Assembly (NCBI RefSeq): GCF_001931485.1
Contig: NZ_MSDV01000062.1
Location: forward strand, 36,824 to 100,823
Length of the DNA: 64,000 bases
Origin: Burkholderia sp. SRS-W-2-2016
GTDB lineage: Bacteria; Pseudomonadota; Gammaproteobacteria; Burkholderiales; Burkholderiaceae
Direction of reading: 5' to 3'
A model generated the notes under the pieces. It was not told the DNA's origin and ran no database searches. It worked only from the letters and a program-made list of their open reading frames with translations. How positions within the stretch are numbered: the first letter of the stretch is position 1; every line of letters starts with the position of its first letter. The position numbers and the translations under genes are program-made. Shown piece after piece: positions 53,159-63,204 of the stretch.

Positions 53159-54091
53159 ATGAGCAAAGCAAACCGCAATGTCCAGCCTGTCACCGCGAAC
53201 GTTGGTAAAGAAGGTTCGGGTGAACTCGTCTCTTCCCGCTACGCTGTGCGAGTGGGTGAAATCGACGTCGTGTTGATCAGCGACGGCATTCTGCCGCTTC
53301 CGACCTCGACCATGTCCACCAACGTGAGCGACGGAGACCGCAACGAATGGTTCGATAGCCGTTTCCTCCAACGCGACATGTTCGACTGGGCGCTGAATAT
53401 CGCGCTTGTGAAAAGCGGCGATCGTCTGATCCTGATCGACTCCGGCGTGGGCGACGGCTTCGAGTACTTCACGCGTGCCGGCCGGTCGGTGATGCGCCTG
53501 GAAACGGCCGGCATCGACCTCGCTGCGATCACCGACATCGTGATTACGCATATGCACATGGATCACGTGGGCGGGCTGAACGTGGATGGCGTCAAGGCCA
53601 AACTGCGCCCGGACGTGCGCATTCACGTGGCGGCCGCGGAAGTGGAATTCTGGAAAAATCCGGATTTCAGCAAGACGGTGATGCCGGAGGCGGTGCCTCC
53701 CGCGCTTCGCAAAGCGGCTGCAACGTTCGTGGAACTCTACGGCAAACAGATCGTGCAGTTCGGCCAGAGCGTGGAAGTTGCGGCGGGCGTGTCGGCACGC
53801 GTGACGGGTGGGCACACGCCGGGACACTGCGTCGTCGACGTCGTATCGAACGGCGAGAAGCTGACATTTGTGGGCGATGCGATTTTTGAAGTCGGCTTCG
53901 ACAATCCCCAATGGCAGAACGGCTTCGAGCACGAACCCGAAGTGGCAACGGACGTGCGCATCGCGCTGCTAAACGAAGCGGCCGAAACGGGCGCTCTGCT
54001 GGCCGCCGCGCATGTCGCGTTTCCGTCAATCGGGCACGTCGCGAAGAACGGTGAAACCTTCCGTTTCATCCCGGTGCAGTGGGACTACTGA
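53159..54091 (+). CDS. Metallo-beta-lactamase-fold hydrolase
   Basis: A 310-residue MBL-fold protein. The metal site begins with ITHMHMDHVGGLN (HxHxDH), continues TGGHTPGHCVVD and FVGDAIFEVGFD, and ends with AHVAFPSIGHV. AGGAG eight bases before the ATG. The family includes lactonases and other hydrolases, so quorum-quenching activity is possible, but similar proteins have many roles. Confidence 0.9.
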   Translation: MSKANRNVQPVTANVGKEGSGELVSSRYAVRVGEIDVVLISDGILPLPTSTMSTNVSDGDRNEWFDSRFLQRDMFDWALNIALVKSGDRLILIDSGVGDGFEYFTRAGRSVMRLETAGIDLAAITDIVITHMHMDHVGGLNVDGVKAKLRPDVRIHVAAAEVEFWKNPDFSKTVMPEAVPPALRKAAATFVELYGKQIVQFGQSVEVAAGVSARVTGGHTPGHCVVDVVSNGEKLTFVGDAIFEVGFDNPQWQNGFEHEPEVATDVRIALLNEAAETGALLAAAHVAFPSIGHVAKNGETFRFIPVQWDY

Positions 54092-54634
54092 TTGCCTCGA
54101 CTATCGCCATAGTCAACTAGTGTTCCTTTCCGCTGATTCGCGCACGAAGTCTGTGTAGCCTGGCAAGAATCGAGTCAGCGGAAGCGGCGCACATGAACGA
54201 TTTATGAACGCCGGGGGCGAGATCGCGATTTGGGCGGCGCGCTATAAGCAAACGCCGCCACTAAATCAATTCGCATAAAACGACCCTGCAAACGCGTGGT
54301 CTTTTCTCGCGTCGCGAGAGAGAAATTCAATCGGGAAAAATTACCTTTTACAACTGAACCCGTTTGTACTTCACCGTTAATCCGGCAGTCAGACCCCGGA
54401 TACTCCAGCCACGCTCGATTAACTTATCGATAAATTTTCACTTGTTCCCGCTGGGAAAAGGCGTTATTAGAGAAGAAGGCAATGTGCGTTGATTTGCCTG
54501 GATACGCCTGCAAACCGAGTTCGCCAGTCTTCTCGTTAGCTAACCGATCGCGATTTGTTTGCAAACGTTCCGCTGCTGAGAAAGCCGGAAATGGATCCGA
54601 AACGGTTAATGTCTTTCGCGCGGAGGACATCATT
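54092..54634. other. Intergenic region upstream of the autotransporter
   Basis: Over 500 bases, more AT-rich than the flanks, presumably with the autotransporter promoter. An in-frame ATG at 54482 also exists. No other gene is supported. Confidence 0.45.
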
Positions 54635-57600
54635 GTGACCAGCACTTTGATTGACCGCAGCTCGTTTGCTCTGCACGGCGTGGCAACGAAAGACCCCGAC
54701 TGCCACGCCTGTCGAAAATCTCTGCGTTCTGCTCGCGGTTATTACCGGTATCGCCTGCGCATTATTCCCGCGTCTATTGGAGTCTGGCTGAGCTTTTGTG
54801 CGGCGACGCCCGCGCGAGCCCAATACGATATCGTGATCGGACCTGGAAGCTATTCGTACTCGCAAAAAATAAACAACATTAGCGCGCAAATTGTAGGATC
54901 GACGACGATTAATCCGCTGCCGCCTTACCCGTCCCAACTCGGCGGCGCGGGGGTGTCGGTGGAGACGGGCGGCTCGGCGGTGATCGCGCCTGACGAAGGT
55001 AGCGCACCCGGCGATATCGTCGTGTACTCGCATTATCGGAGCGGGGCGCCTAACGATGGCCTGTACGTGTCCAGCGGCCGCCTCACGGTCAACGGCAGTG
55101 CGCACGGCCACGGCACGTATGTCACGACAGACGGGCTCGACGTGTTCGGTATCTACGCACCGTACTCGTCGTCGAAAACCGCGGAAACGGTGCTGGACGC
55201 GACCAATCTCTACATCACCACTTCCGGCGACAGCGCCGACGGCATCCGCGTATACGGCACGGCATTCGGCGCGCCCGTCATCACGCTGCGCGATTCTTCG
55301 ATAACCACGTCGAGCGGCTTCGCATCGGCGTACGGCGTGTGCGCGTGGGGCGGCGCGACGGTCAATCTCATCAATACGGCGCTGAGCGCGTTGGGAACCG
55401 CGACCTATGGCATCACGGCGTCCGCATCGACGATTCATCTCAGCAACGGAACAGTGACGACCGTCGCGCCAAGCGCCTATGCGCTCTACGTGTACAGCGG
55501 CTCGACGCTCACTGTCGATGGAACGGCAATCTCGACCAGCGGTACTTCCGGCATCGGCCTCTATGCATCGAGTTCGAACGCCGCTCTCACTGGCGCGCGC
55601 TTTTCGACCGCCGGCGATAACGCGCATGGCATCTACGCGACCGGCGCCGATATTTCGGTGAACGGAGGATCCATCGTCACGAGCGGCGCCAGCGCGCATG
55701 GCGTCTGGCTGACGAACGGATCGCACGGCGTATTCGACGGCAGCTCGATCGACGTGCGTGGCGCGTCGACCCGCGGACTCTACGTCAACGGTGCGGGCAC
55801 AACCGCGGCATTCAACGACGGCCGCATTTCGACGGCCGGCGCGAACGGGTACGGCGTGTATGGGACGTCGGGCGCGGTCGTCACCACGCAAGGCGGCAGC
55901 GTATCGACGAGCGGAGCAGGTGCCTACGCTTTCTGGATCGCCGGCGCAGCGTCTGCGACGCTGAGCGGCACTGCGCTCACCACGTCCGGCTCCAACGCAT
56001 ACGGTTTGCTCGTCGGCGGGACCAGTGCGAGCGCAACGACGAGCGACGTCGCCGTGAATACGTCGGGCAGCGGCGCGTCGGGCTATTACGTGTGGTCCAC
56101 GGGCATTCTGCGAGCGGACGGCGGGACGGTCGCGACCACGGGAAATAACGCGGCGGGCGTAGTCGTCGATGGGTTATCGAGCGCGGCGCTGGGCCGCGAT
56201 GCCGCCGGCGCCGGCGTGAGCGTCACAACCAGCGGCACCGGCGCGAATGCGGTACGTGTGTCCAATGGCGGCAGCTTCAGCGCCACCGGTGCTTCATTGC
56301 ATGCGCGCGGCGCGGGCGGCAACGGCGTTTATCTCACCGGCACGGCGACGCTCGGGGTGGGAGCGGCACCGGGCGATGCGGCGGGCGTCGATGCGCCGCC
56401 GGCTGCTCCCGGCATCGATACGAGCTTTACGCCCGTGATGCAATCGGCCGCCGTAGTGCATGCGAGCGGTCCGCAGGAAAATCTCACTCTCACCGACACG
56501 ACCGTTCAATCCGACAACGGGGCGGGCATCTATGTGGCGGGCGGCATCGCCAATGTCGGCTTGAGCGGTTCGACGGTGACCGGTGCGACGGCGGCGATTC
56601 AGGCTACAACCGCTACGCTTGCGTCGACGGTGACGATCGCCGCGGACAGTTCGACGTTGAACGGGGCGGTACTCACGGATACGGGCAGCAGCACGTCGCT
56701 CGATTTATCGAACGGGAGTCGCTGGAACGTGACCGGCGACTCGACGGTCACCACGCTACAGAATGCGGCCAGTCTGATCGATTTTCAGGCGGCGCCGACG
56801 CTCGCTCAAGCGCCGACCGTGGCCAGTTCCTATCGCACCGTCCACGTCACCGGCGATTACGCTGGCGCGAATGGCAGCGTCGCGCTGAACACCTGGCTCA
56901 ATGCCGGCGGAGCGTTGGGCGCGCAATTCACCGACCGCCTGCTGGTCGCGGGCAACGCGTCGGGTGTGACGCAGATCGACGTCAAACCGGTGGCGGCGAG
57001 TCCCGGGGGACTCACAGCGCCGAGCGGCCTCATCGGTCCCGATGAAGGCATCTCGGTCGTGCAGGTGGCCGGCAATTCGACCCAGGGCGCCTTCCGGCTG
57101 GCCGGCGACTATGTCGTCGCGCCGGATAGCCCCTACACGTACCGGCTCTATGCGTACGGGCCGCAATCGTCGCACGGTGCGTCTGACGCGTCGCAGCAGC
57201 TGGTCGGCAGCGGTGGAGCGCACTGGGACTATCGTCTGCAAAGCGCCTATGTGACGCCCGAGGGGCCTGTCGATCCGGAGGACTTGCCCGGGCCGGGGCC
57301 GGGGCCATCGCCCGAGCAGGAGATCGAACTGCCGATACCGTCCGATGCGCGGCCCGCGGTTGCCCCGCAGATTGCGGCGTATCTCAGCGCACCGGTCGCC
57401 TTCCTGTATGCCGGCATGCTCGACATGGACATGTTGCACCGGCGCCTGGGCGAGATTCGCGACGACGGTCCGCTCGGGCGCGACGGCGGCGACGGCGAGA
57501 TGTTTTTCCGCGCCTATGGTGGCGATTTCCGCTACTCGTCGAACATCGGGTTTCAGCAGTTCGGCTACGACATGTCCGGCGATTACAGCGCGATTCAGTT

Positions 57601-58309
57601 CGGCGCGAATGCATTCACGCTGCGCAATACCGACGGACTGTGGCGTTTTGGACTGGCGGGAACGGTTGGTTGGCTGCATTTCGAACCCGAAGCCGTCGAT
57701 GGACCGAGTTCCAGCCGTTCGAATATCTTTCGCTTCTCCGGTTATGGAACCTATCAGAGCCGGCAGGGATGGTACTTCGACGGCATTCTCTCCGCGGGCT
57801 GGTTCAACGGCCACGTCGATACCAGCGCGCGCGGCCAGACGATGAAACTGCAGGGCAACGCATACGCAGCCTCGATGGAGGCGGGCTATCCGGTCGCGCT
57901 GCCTTATCGGCTGCATATCGAACCGCAGATCCAGCTGGTCGGTCAGCATCTGAGCTTCCACAATTCCTTCGATGCGGACGATCTGGACGTGAACATCGGC
58001 GCGCAGAACCAGTTGGTCGGACGCCTGGGCGTGCGCCTGACCAGACCGTTCGACGTGAGCAGCGGACTGCTCACGCCTTATGCTGCGATCGATCTGCTGC
58101 ATTCGTTTACCGACGGCACCAGCGTCCAGGTGAGCGGCGTTCAGTTCACGAGCGGCAAACTCGGCGATGCGCTTCAGTACTCGCTCGGGCTCAATGGAAC
58201 ACCCACGGCCAGGCTCTCGCTGTACGGGAGAGTTTCCTATCAGCAGGCGATTGGTAATGCGGGCGTGCGAGGCTGGCTGTTCAATGCCGGGGCGCGATAT
58301 TTGTTCTAA
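54635..58309 (+). CDS. Large autotransporter (type Va) with repetitive passenger
   Basis: About 1224 residues. After a long N-region, a signal peptide (RIIPASIGVWLSFCAATPARA, cleavage before QYD) starts the secreted part. The passenger has many short Ser/Thr/Gly-rich repeats such as ITTSGDSADGIRVYG, VTTSGTGANAVRV and STAGDNAHGIYATG, the pattern of a beta-helix autotransporter. A Pro/Gly linker (PGPGPGPSPEQE) leads to the C-terminal beta-barrel, which ends AGARYLF with the terminal aromatic. GTG 54635 has GGAGG upstream; the ATG at 54482 would add 51 residues. Likely an adhesin; no passenger enzyme domain seen. Confidence 0.88.
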   Translation: MTSTLIDRSSFALHGVATKDPDCHACRKSLRSARGYYRYRLRIIPASIGVWLSFCAATPARAQYDIVIGPGSYSYSQKINNISAQIVGSTTINPLPPYPSQLGGAGVSVETGGSAVIAPDEGSAPGDIVVYSHYRSGAPNDGLYVSSGRLTVNGSAHGHGTYVTTDGLDVFGIYAPYSSSKTAETVLDATNLYITTSGDSADGIRVYGTAFGAPVITLRDSSITTSSGFASAYGVCAWGGATVNLINTALSALGTATYGITASASTIHLSNGTVTTVAPSAYALYVYSGSTLTVDGTAISTSGTSGIGLYASSSNAALTGARFSTAGDNAHGIYATGADISVNGGSIVTSGASAHGVWLTNGSHGVFDGSSIDVRGASTRGLYVNGAGTTAAFNDGRISTAGANGYGVYGTSGAVVTTQGGSVSTSGAGAYAFWIAGAASATLSGTALTTSGSNAYGLLVGGTSASATTSDVAVNTSGSGASGYYVWSTGILRADGGTVATTGNNAAGVVVDGLSSAALGRDAAGAGVSVTTSGTGANAVRVSNGGSFSATGASLHARGAGGNGVYLTGTATLGVGAAPGDAAGVDAPPAAPGIDTSFTPVMQSAAVVHASGPQENLTLTDTTVQSDNGAGIYVAGGIANVGLSGSTVTGATAAIQATTATLASTVTIAADSSTLNGAVLTDTGSSTSLDLSNGSRWNVTGDSTVTTLQNAASLIDFQAAPTLAQAPTVASSYRTVHVTGDYAGANGSVALNTWLNAGGALGAQFTDRLLVAGNASGVTQIDVKPVAASPGGLTAPSGLIGPDEGISVVQVAGNSTQGAFRLAGDYVVAPDSPYTYRLYAYGPQSSHGASDASQQLVGSGGAHWDYRLQSAYVTPEGPVDPEDLPGPGPGPSPEQEIELPIPSDARPAVAPQIAAYLSAPVAFLYAGMLDMDMLHRRLGEIRDDGPLGRDGGDGEMFFRAYGGDFRYSSNIGFQQFGYDMSGDYSAIQFGANAFTLRNTDGLWRFGLAGTVGWLHFEPEAVDGPSSSRSNIFRFSGYGTYQSRQGWYFDGILSAGWFNGHVDTSARGQTMKLQGNAYAASMEAGYPVALPYRLHIEPQIQLVGQHLSFHNSFDADDLDVNIGAQNQLVGRLGVRLTRPFDVSSGLLTPYAAIDLLHSFTDGTSVQVSGVQFTSGKLGDALQYSLGLNGTPTARLSLYGRVSYQQAIGNAGVRGWLFNAGARYLF

Positions 58310-58361
58310 ATACTCCGGGTTGATTGTTGGTGTTCGAAGGATGATTTCCAAAGACGCACGC

Positions 58362-58991
58362 TTATTTCACCGCGCGCTTTCTGGTGGCCAGGAAGTCGTC
58401 GAACTCCTGCATGCTGAGGCCTTCGACCGAGGTGGGCGTGAGGCCGGCGGCGCGCATGCCGTCGAGCAGGAAGGCGAGGTGGAGGCGCCAGAGCTCCGGC
58501 TTGGCAGGCGGACTCAGGTCGATGACCGTGCGCATCATCACCAGCAGCGGTCCGATGTCGGTGGCGCAAGCATCCGCGCGCACGCCGCCCGCGCGCTGCG
58601 CGCGTTCGAACAACCCCGCCGCCGCTTGTTCGAAGCGCTTCTGGACTTGCGGGCTGGCGATGCCATCGGCGGGGGACAGGTGGTGCAGGCCGCGATGGCG
58701 TGCCTGCGTCGCCACCACGGTTTCGAAGAAGCCGGCGAAGCCCTTCCTCGAGGGATCGGCCGCGGCCAGCGCAGCTTCGGCGTCGGCAATCAACTGCTGC
58801 ATGGCGCCTTCGAGCACTTCGGAGGCCAGCGCCTGCTTGTTGGGGGAGTGGCGGTAGGCGGTACCCACGCCGACCCCGGCATGGCGCGCTACGTCATCGA
58901 GCGTGGCGGACAGGCCGCGCGGAACTGTACTATATTCAATGCTCGAAGCGAGGATATCCGTGAGGCACGACGGCCGAAAGGGGTAGCTCAT
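58362..58991 (-). CDS. TetR-family transcriptional regulator
   Basis: A 209-residue regulator. The helix-turn-helix is ATLDDVARHAGVGVGTAYRH, followed by SPNKQALASEVLEGAMQQL and a C-terminal ligand domain with ADACATDIGPLLVMMRTV. The first 25 residues are unusual for TetR, and the start overlaps the start of the divergent gene at 58990, so this end may have been remodelled. It probably controls the divergent gene. Confidence 0.82.
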   Translation of the reverse strand: MSYPFRPSCLTDILASSIEYSTVPRGLSATLDDVARHAGVGVGTAYRHSPNKQALASEVLEGAMQQLIADAEAALAAADPSRKGFAGFFETVVATQARHRGLHHLSPADGIASPQVQKRFEQAAAGLFERAQRAGGVRADACATDIGPLLVMMRTVIDLSPPAKPELWRLHLAFLLDGMRAAGLTPTSVEGLSMQEFDDFLATRKRAVK

Positions 58992-59829
58992 GAGTACGAA
59001 ACTTCACATGCTGCGACGCTTCAAGTCCGCTTTACTCATCGCTGCGCTCTGCTCGGTGAGCGCTCAACCGGCTTATCCGCAACAGCCGTCAACACCGCAG
59101 CAGCAAACCGCGTCTCAAGCGCAGGCCCGCGCGATCCTGATGCGAATGGCGGAGTTCCTGGCTAACGCGAAGGCGTTCAGCGTCAGTGTGCGTAGCGGCT
59201 ATGACGCCGTTCAACCGTCCGGACAAAAAATCGAATTCGGTGAACTGCGAAATATCACGGTGAGCCGGCCCGACCGCTTGCGGGTTGAAAGCGAACGTAG
59301 CGACGGCACCAGAACCGTTGCCGTTTTCGACGGCAAAGACATCATCGTGGTCGATGCCGCCAATAACGTCTACGCGACCAAACAGCAGCCAGGTAACGTC
59401 GACGTCACGCTGGTCCATTTCGTTCGCGATCTGCATTTGCGCTTTCCGATGGCAATGCTGCTGACGAGCCGGCTGCCCGCGGAATTCGAGGAGCGGGTGC
59501 GGCAGGTCGATTATGTGGAAAAGACGAACATCGAGGGCGTTCCCACGCATCACATCGCCGCTCGCACCGATACGGTGGACTTTCAGGTGTGGATCGCGGA
59601 CGGCAATGAGCCGTACCCCGTGCGCGTCGTCCTGACGTATAAGAACGCGCCCGGTCAGCCCCAGTTCTGGGGGCAGTTGTCGAACTGGAACTTTGCGCCG
59701 AAGCTGGCCGACGACACGTTCGTCGTGAAGATCCCCGACGGTGCGAAGAAGATCGCGTTCGCCGCCGATATCCCCACGCTGCCTTCCAATTCACGCAGGT
59801 CGACGCCGGCCACAGGAGGCACGAAATGA
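58990..59829 (+). CDS. Exported DUF2092-like protein
   Basis: A 279-residue protein with a signal peptide (FKSALLIAALCSVSAQPAYP). The rest (EFLANAKAFSVSVRSGYDAV, NITVSRPDRLRVESERSDGT, FDGKDIIVVDAANNVYATK, DFQVWIADGNEPYPVRVVL) matches predicted periplasmic DUF2092 proteins, which resemble LolA-type lipid carriers. Its stop overlaps the next start by ATGA. Confidence 0.8.
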   Translation: MSTKLHMLRRFKSALLIAALCSVSAQPAYPQQPSTPQQQTASQAQARAILMRMAEFLANAKAFSVSVRSGYDAVQPSGQKIEFGELRNITVSRPDRLRVESERSDGTRTVAVFDGKDIIVVDAANNVYATKQQPGNVDVTLVHFVRDLHLRFPMAMLLTSRLPAEFEERVRQVDYVEKTNIEGVPTHHIAARTDTVDFQVWIADGNEPYPVRVVLTYKNAPGQPQFWGQLSNWNFAPKLADDTFVVKIPDGAKKIAFAADIPTLPSNSRRSTPATGGTK

Positions 59830-60620
59830 AAGCCCTTTCATGGAGTCGTGTCGGTACAGCGATGCTGGCCGGTCTCGTGCTTGCCGCAAGCATGCCCGAT
59901 GCCGGCGCGGCGGGTCGAGGCGAGCGTGGCGGCCGGGGCGGCGGTGAGCGCGGCGGCGGCGAGGGCGGTTTTTCACGCGGCGGCGCCGCGGCGGGCGGAT
60001 CGTTCTCGTCGGGGCGCGCGGGCGGCGCGAATGCCGGCGCGGGGCAGGCGGCGGCGGGTCAGCGCAGGCAGGCGGCCGGCGAAAATCAGGCGCAGCGACA
60101 GTCCGCGATGAATCAGGCGCAACAAACCTCAGGCGCCAACCAGGCGCAGCGACAAGCGTCGCGAAGTCAGGCGCAGCAGACCTCCAGCGCCAATCAGGCA
60201 CAACGGCAAGCCGCTGCTAGCCAGAATCAGTCGCAACGGCAAGCCGCCGCCAGCCAGAACCAGTCGCAACGGCAAGCTGCCGCCAGCCAGAACCAGTCGC
60301 AACGACAGACAGCCGTCAACGACTGCTACAACTGCGGCGGATCCAGTTGGGACAACGACGCGGCCGCCGGATTTGTCGCCGGCGCGATGGTGGTCGGCAC
60401 CGCGGCGGCCGTCGCAACGGCGGCGACGCCACCGCCCGTGAGTACGGCGGCGCCGATGCCGGCTCCCCCGCCGCCGGCGGCAATGCCGCCTTGCAATGTC
60501 GATCCGATCCTGGTCAGCGGCGCGCCTTACTACAAATGTGGGGCGACCTGGTACACGGAGGGGTACGGAAACGGCGGCGTCGTGTACGTGCCAACCCAGC
60601 CGCCCGCGGGCCATTCGTAG
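59826..60620 (+). CDS. Exported Gln-rich repeat protein
   Basis: A 264-residue protein translationally coupled to the DUF2092-like gene. After a signal peptide (TAMLAGLVLAASMPDAGA) comes a Gly/Arg-rich stretch, then tandem Gln/Ala/Ser-rich repeats, a CYNCGGSSW motif, a hydrophobic stretch (FVAGAMVVGTAAAVATAATP), and a C-terminal Pro/Cys-rich part (GAPYYKCGATWYTEGYGNGG). Function unknown. In similar pairs the partner DUF2092-like protein suggests a common cell-envelope role. Confidence 0.75.
   Translation: MKALSWSRVGTAMLAGLVLAASMPDAGAAGRGERGGRGGGERGGGEGGFSRGGAAAGGSFSSGRAGGANAGAGQAAAGQRRQAAGENQAQRQSAMNQAQQTSGANQAQRQASRSQAQQTSSANQAQRQAAASQNQSQRQAAASQNQSQRQAAASQNQSQRQTAVNDCYNCGGSSWDNDAAAGFVAGAMVVGTAAAVATAATPPPVSTAAPMPAPPPPAAMPPCNVDPILVSGAPYYKCGATWYTEGYGNGGVVYVPTQPPAGHS
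60084..60317. repeat. Tandem repeats encoding NQxQRQ units
   Basis: Three near-identical 33-base units start at 60219, 60252 and 60285, encoding SQNQSQRQAAA. Before them are more diverged copies with NQAQRQ. This in-frame repetition is prone to length change. Confidence 0.8.
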
Positions 60621-60785
60621 CCGTTTCCGCGCAAAGCAGCTGCCGCGGCGCCGGCGTGCCGGGCGATCGCGTGTTCGATGAACGCGCGGCCGAAGCTATC
60701 GATTGGGAAACCGCTCATCACCTTCTTATGAGTAATCGGGCGCAGCAGATCGGCGCAAGATGCCGGCATTGATCGGGGAGACCGC

Positions 60786-61958
60786 ATGACAAAGTTGCTG
60801 ATCGACCTGGTCATATTTCTTGCGTCCGCGCTGATCGCCGTGCCGCTCGCAGTCCGTCTCGGCTTCGGCGCTGTGCTCGGGTATCTGGTGGCGGGCATCA
60901 TGATCGGTCCATGGGGGCTGCAAATGGTGACCGACATCGACGCGATCCTCCATTTTTCCGAGCTGGGTATCGTGCTGATGATGTTCGTGATCGGACTCGA
61001 GATGAGGGTCGACGCGCTGTGGGCGATGCGCCGCACGATCTTCGGCTACGGCACGATGCAGATGACCGTCTGCGCCGCTGCGCTGCTGGGCATCTTCGTG
61101 ATGTTGGGTTTGCCATGGCGCATTGCATTGACGGGCGGCCTCGCGCTTTCGCTGTCGTCCACCGCAATGGTCATGTCGGAGTTGCAGGAGCGCAAGCTGA
61201 TGGATATGCCGACGGGCCGGGCCGGCTTCGGCATTCTGCTGTTCCAGGATATGGCGGCCATCCCGCTGATCGCTCTGCTGCCATTGCTCGCACCGAGGGT
61301 GGCGGTCACTGCGGCGGAACCGGGTTGGCTGCTCGCGTTGAAGGCGCTCGCCATGGTCGTCGCGGTCGCCCTAGCTGGCCGCTACCTGCTGCATTTCGTG
61401 CTGCGTTTGATCACCAGCGTCAAGGTCCCCGAGATTTTTACCGCGTTCGCGCTGCTCTGGATCGTGGGCATTGCATTGATGATGCAGACCGTGCATCTGT
61501 CGATGTCGCTCGGCGCGTTTGTCGCGGGAGTGCTGCTCGCGGATTCGGAATACCGGCATCAGATCGAAGTCGATATGGCTCCGTTCAAGGGGTTGTTGCT
61601 CGGCCTGTTTTTCATCGCAGTGGGCATGTCGATCGATTTCGGCGTGTTGATGCGCGAGCCGGTCCGCGTCGCGGTTCTCGTCGTCGCACTGGTCAGCATC
61701 AAGACGATCGCACAGTGGCTACTCGCAAGCAGATTCGGTGTGCCGGCTTCGCAACGCTCGTACTTTGCGATTCTGCTGTCGCAAGGCGGCGAGTTCGCGT
61801 TCGTGGTGATGGCTGCGTCGCTGGCCGCGGGGGTCATCGATCAACGTCAGTCGTCGCTTGTCACACTGGTCGTCGCGCTTTCGATGGTCTCGACGCCTTT
61901 ATTGTTGCTTGTGCACCGTCGGCTTTCGCAGCCAACCGTCAGTCGCGAACCCGGATAG
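60786..61958 (+). CDS. KefC-like CPA2 antiporter core without RCK domain
   Basis: A 390-residue polytopic protein: VLGYLVAGIMIGPWGLQMVTD, ELGIVLMMFVIGLEM, ALSLSSTAMVMSELQER, ILLFQDMAAIPLIALLP, and SMSLGAFVAGVLLADSEYRHQI are the KefB/KefC family strings. Full-length KefB/C carry a C-terminal TrkA-N domain of about 200 residues; this one ends soon after the membrane domain. GGGAG precedes the ATG. Gated by other means or unregulated. Confidence 0.88.
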   Translation: MTKLLIDLVIFLASALIAVPLAVRLGFGAVLGYLVAGIMIGPWGLQMVTDIDAILHFSELGIVLMMFVIGLEMRVDALWAMRRTIFGYGTMQMTVCAAALLGIFVMLGLPWRIALTGGLALSLSSTAMVMSELQERKLMDMPTGRAGFGILLFQDMAAIPLIALLPLLAPRVAVTAAEPGWLLALKALAMVVAVALAGRYLLHFVLRLITSVKVPEIFTAFALLWIVGIALMMQTVHLSMSLGAFVAGVLLADSEYRHQIEVDMAPFKGLLLGLFFIAVGMSIDFGVLMREPVRVAVLVVALVSIKTIAQWLLASRFGVPASQRSYFAILLSQGGEFAFVVMAASLAAGVIDQRQSSLVTLVVALSMVSTPLLLLVHRRLSQPTVSREPG

Positions 61959-62192
61959 CGTCATCTCTTTGAGCTCAAGGCCGACTGGTGTTTTCGGTGC
62001 GCCTGCCGCCTGGCCGTAGCCGGCGGCCCAAGGTATTGCGCAGGATACGAGCGTTCATGTGGGACGCCGAAAAAGCCAAAATGGAAGTTATCTGGTTAAA
62101 TTCCCGAAAGCCAATCGGGTTCGTCCACATATATCGTCGATGCTCCCGCGCGGCAATCCACCCGCTTTCCAATCAAGGGATCATCAAGACAA

Positions 62193-63119
62193 ATGGAGAA
62201 TCTACTCGTCGAAATCAGTCCGGACAGATGGGCCTTCGTGCTGGATACGCTCACCGCGTTCTCGATTCGACTGTGCGCCGCCGCGGCGATACTGGTGATC
62301 GGATGGTGGGTCGCGCGCCGCGTGTCGCGGTCGTTGAGCCGGCTCCTGTCGCGTCAAGCACGCATGGACGCCACGTTGCGACCGATCCTCTGCGACATCA
62401 GTTTGTGGAGCATTCGCACTGTCGCGATCGTCGGCGCGCTGTCGCAGTTAGGCATCCAGACGGCCAGCATCATTGCCGTGCTGGGCGCCGCCGGCCTTGC
62501 GATCGGTCTCGCGCTGCAAGGCACGATGCAGAACATCGCGGCTGGCATCATGCTGCTGGTGTTGCGGCCGTTCAAGGTGGGCGACTACATCGAGGGCGGA
62601 GCCGGCAGCGTCGCGGGCACGGTCGTCGAAGTCAATCTGTTCACGACGCGCCTCACCAAACCCGACGGCATCTGCGAATACGTGCCGAACAGCGCGTTGT
62701 GGAGCAATTCGATCCGCAACTACAGCCGTAATCCGATGCGCCGGCTCGATCTCGAAGTGGAGATCGCTATCGGCGATGACGTCGATCGCGCGCTCGAGGT
62801 GCTGCGTACCCTCGCCGCGGCCGACCCGCGTGCGCTTCGCGATCCCGCGCCGCAGGCGATGGTCATCCGCTTCGACGACAGCACGGTGGTGCTGAATATT
62901 CGCGTCTGGTCGAACACGGACATGTTCTGGAACATGCGCTGGGAGCTCGCGCGTCAGGTGCGTCAAACACTGACCGACGCGCAATATTCGCTGCCGTTGC
63001 GCACGCGAGAATTGCACATCGTGTCGAGCGCGACGGCTGCGACGGCAACCGGTACAGCCGATGCAGCCGCCGGTCAGGCAGGGCTATCCGCGATCGGGAA
63101 ACCGGAGCAGGGGATTTAA
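62193..63119 (+). CDS. MscS-family mechanosensitive channel
   Basis: A 308-residue small-conductance channel. The pore helix is LGAAGLAIGLALQGTMQNIAAGIMLL, and the first beta-domain strand follows with RPFKVGDYIEGGAGSVAGTV, then VPNSALWSNSIRNYSRNPMRR. About three membrane helices come before. Releases solutes in osmotic downshock. The C-terminal Ala/Thr-rich tail is species-specific. Confidence 0.9.
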   Translation: MENLLVEISPDRWAFVLDTLTAFSIRLCAAAAILVIGWWVARRVSRSLSRLLSRQARMDATLRPILCDISLWSIRTVAIVGALSQLGIQTASIIAVLGAAGLAIGLALQGTMQNIAAGIMLLVLRPFKVGDYIEGGAGSVAGTVVEVNLFTTRLTKPDGICEYVPNSALWSNSIRNYSRNPMRRLDLEVEIAIGDDVDRALEVLRTLAAADPRALRDPAPQAMVIRFDDSTVVLNIRVWSNTDMFWNMRWELARQVRQTLTDAQYSLPLRTRELHIVSSATAATATGTADAAAGQAGLSAIGKPEQGI

Positions 63120-63204
63120 CTCCGGGGCCTCGATCGCGCGGATGTTGGACAGCCTGGCCGGGATTGGTGACAATCAGGCGGTCCTTACGCCAATCGACGT
63201 GTCT

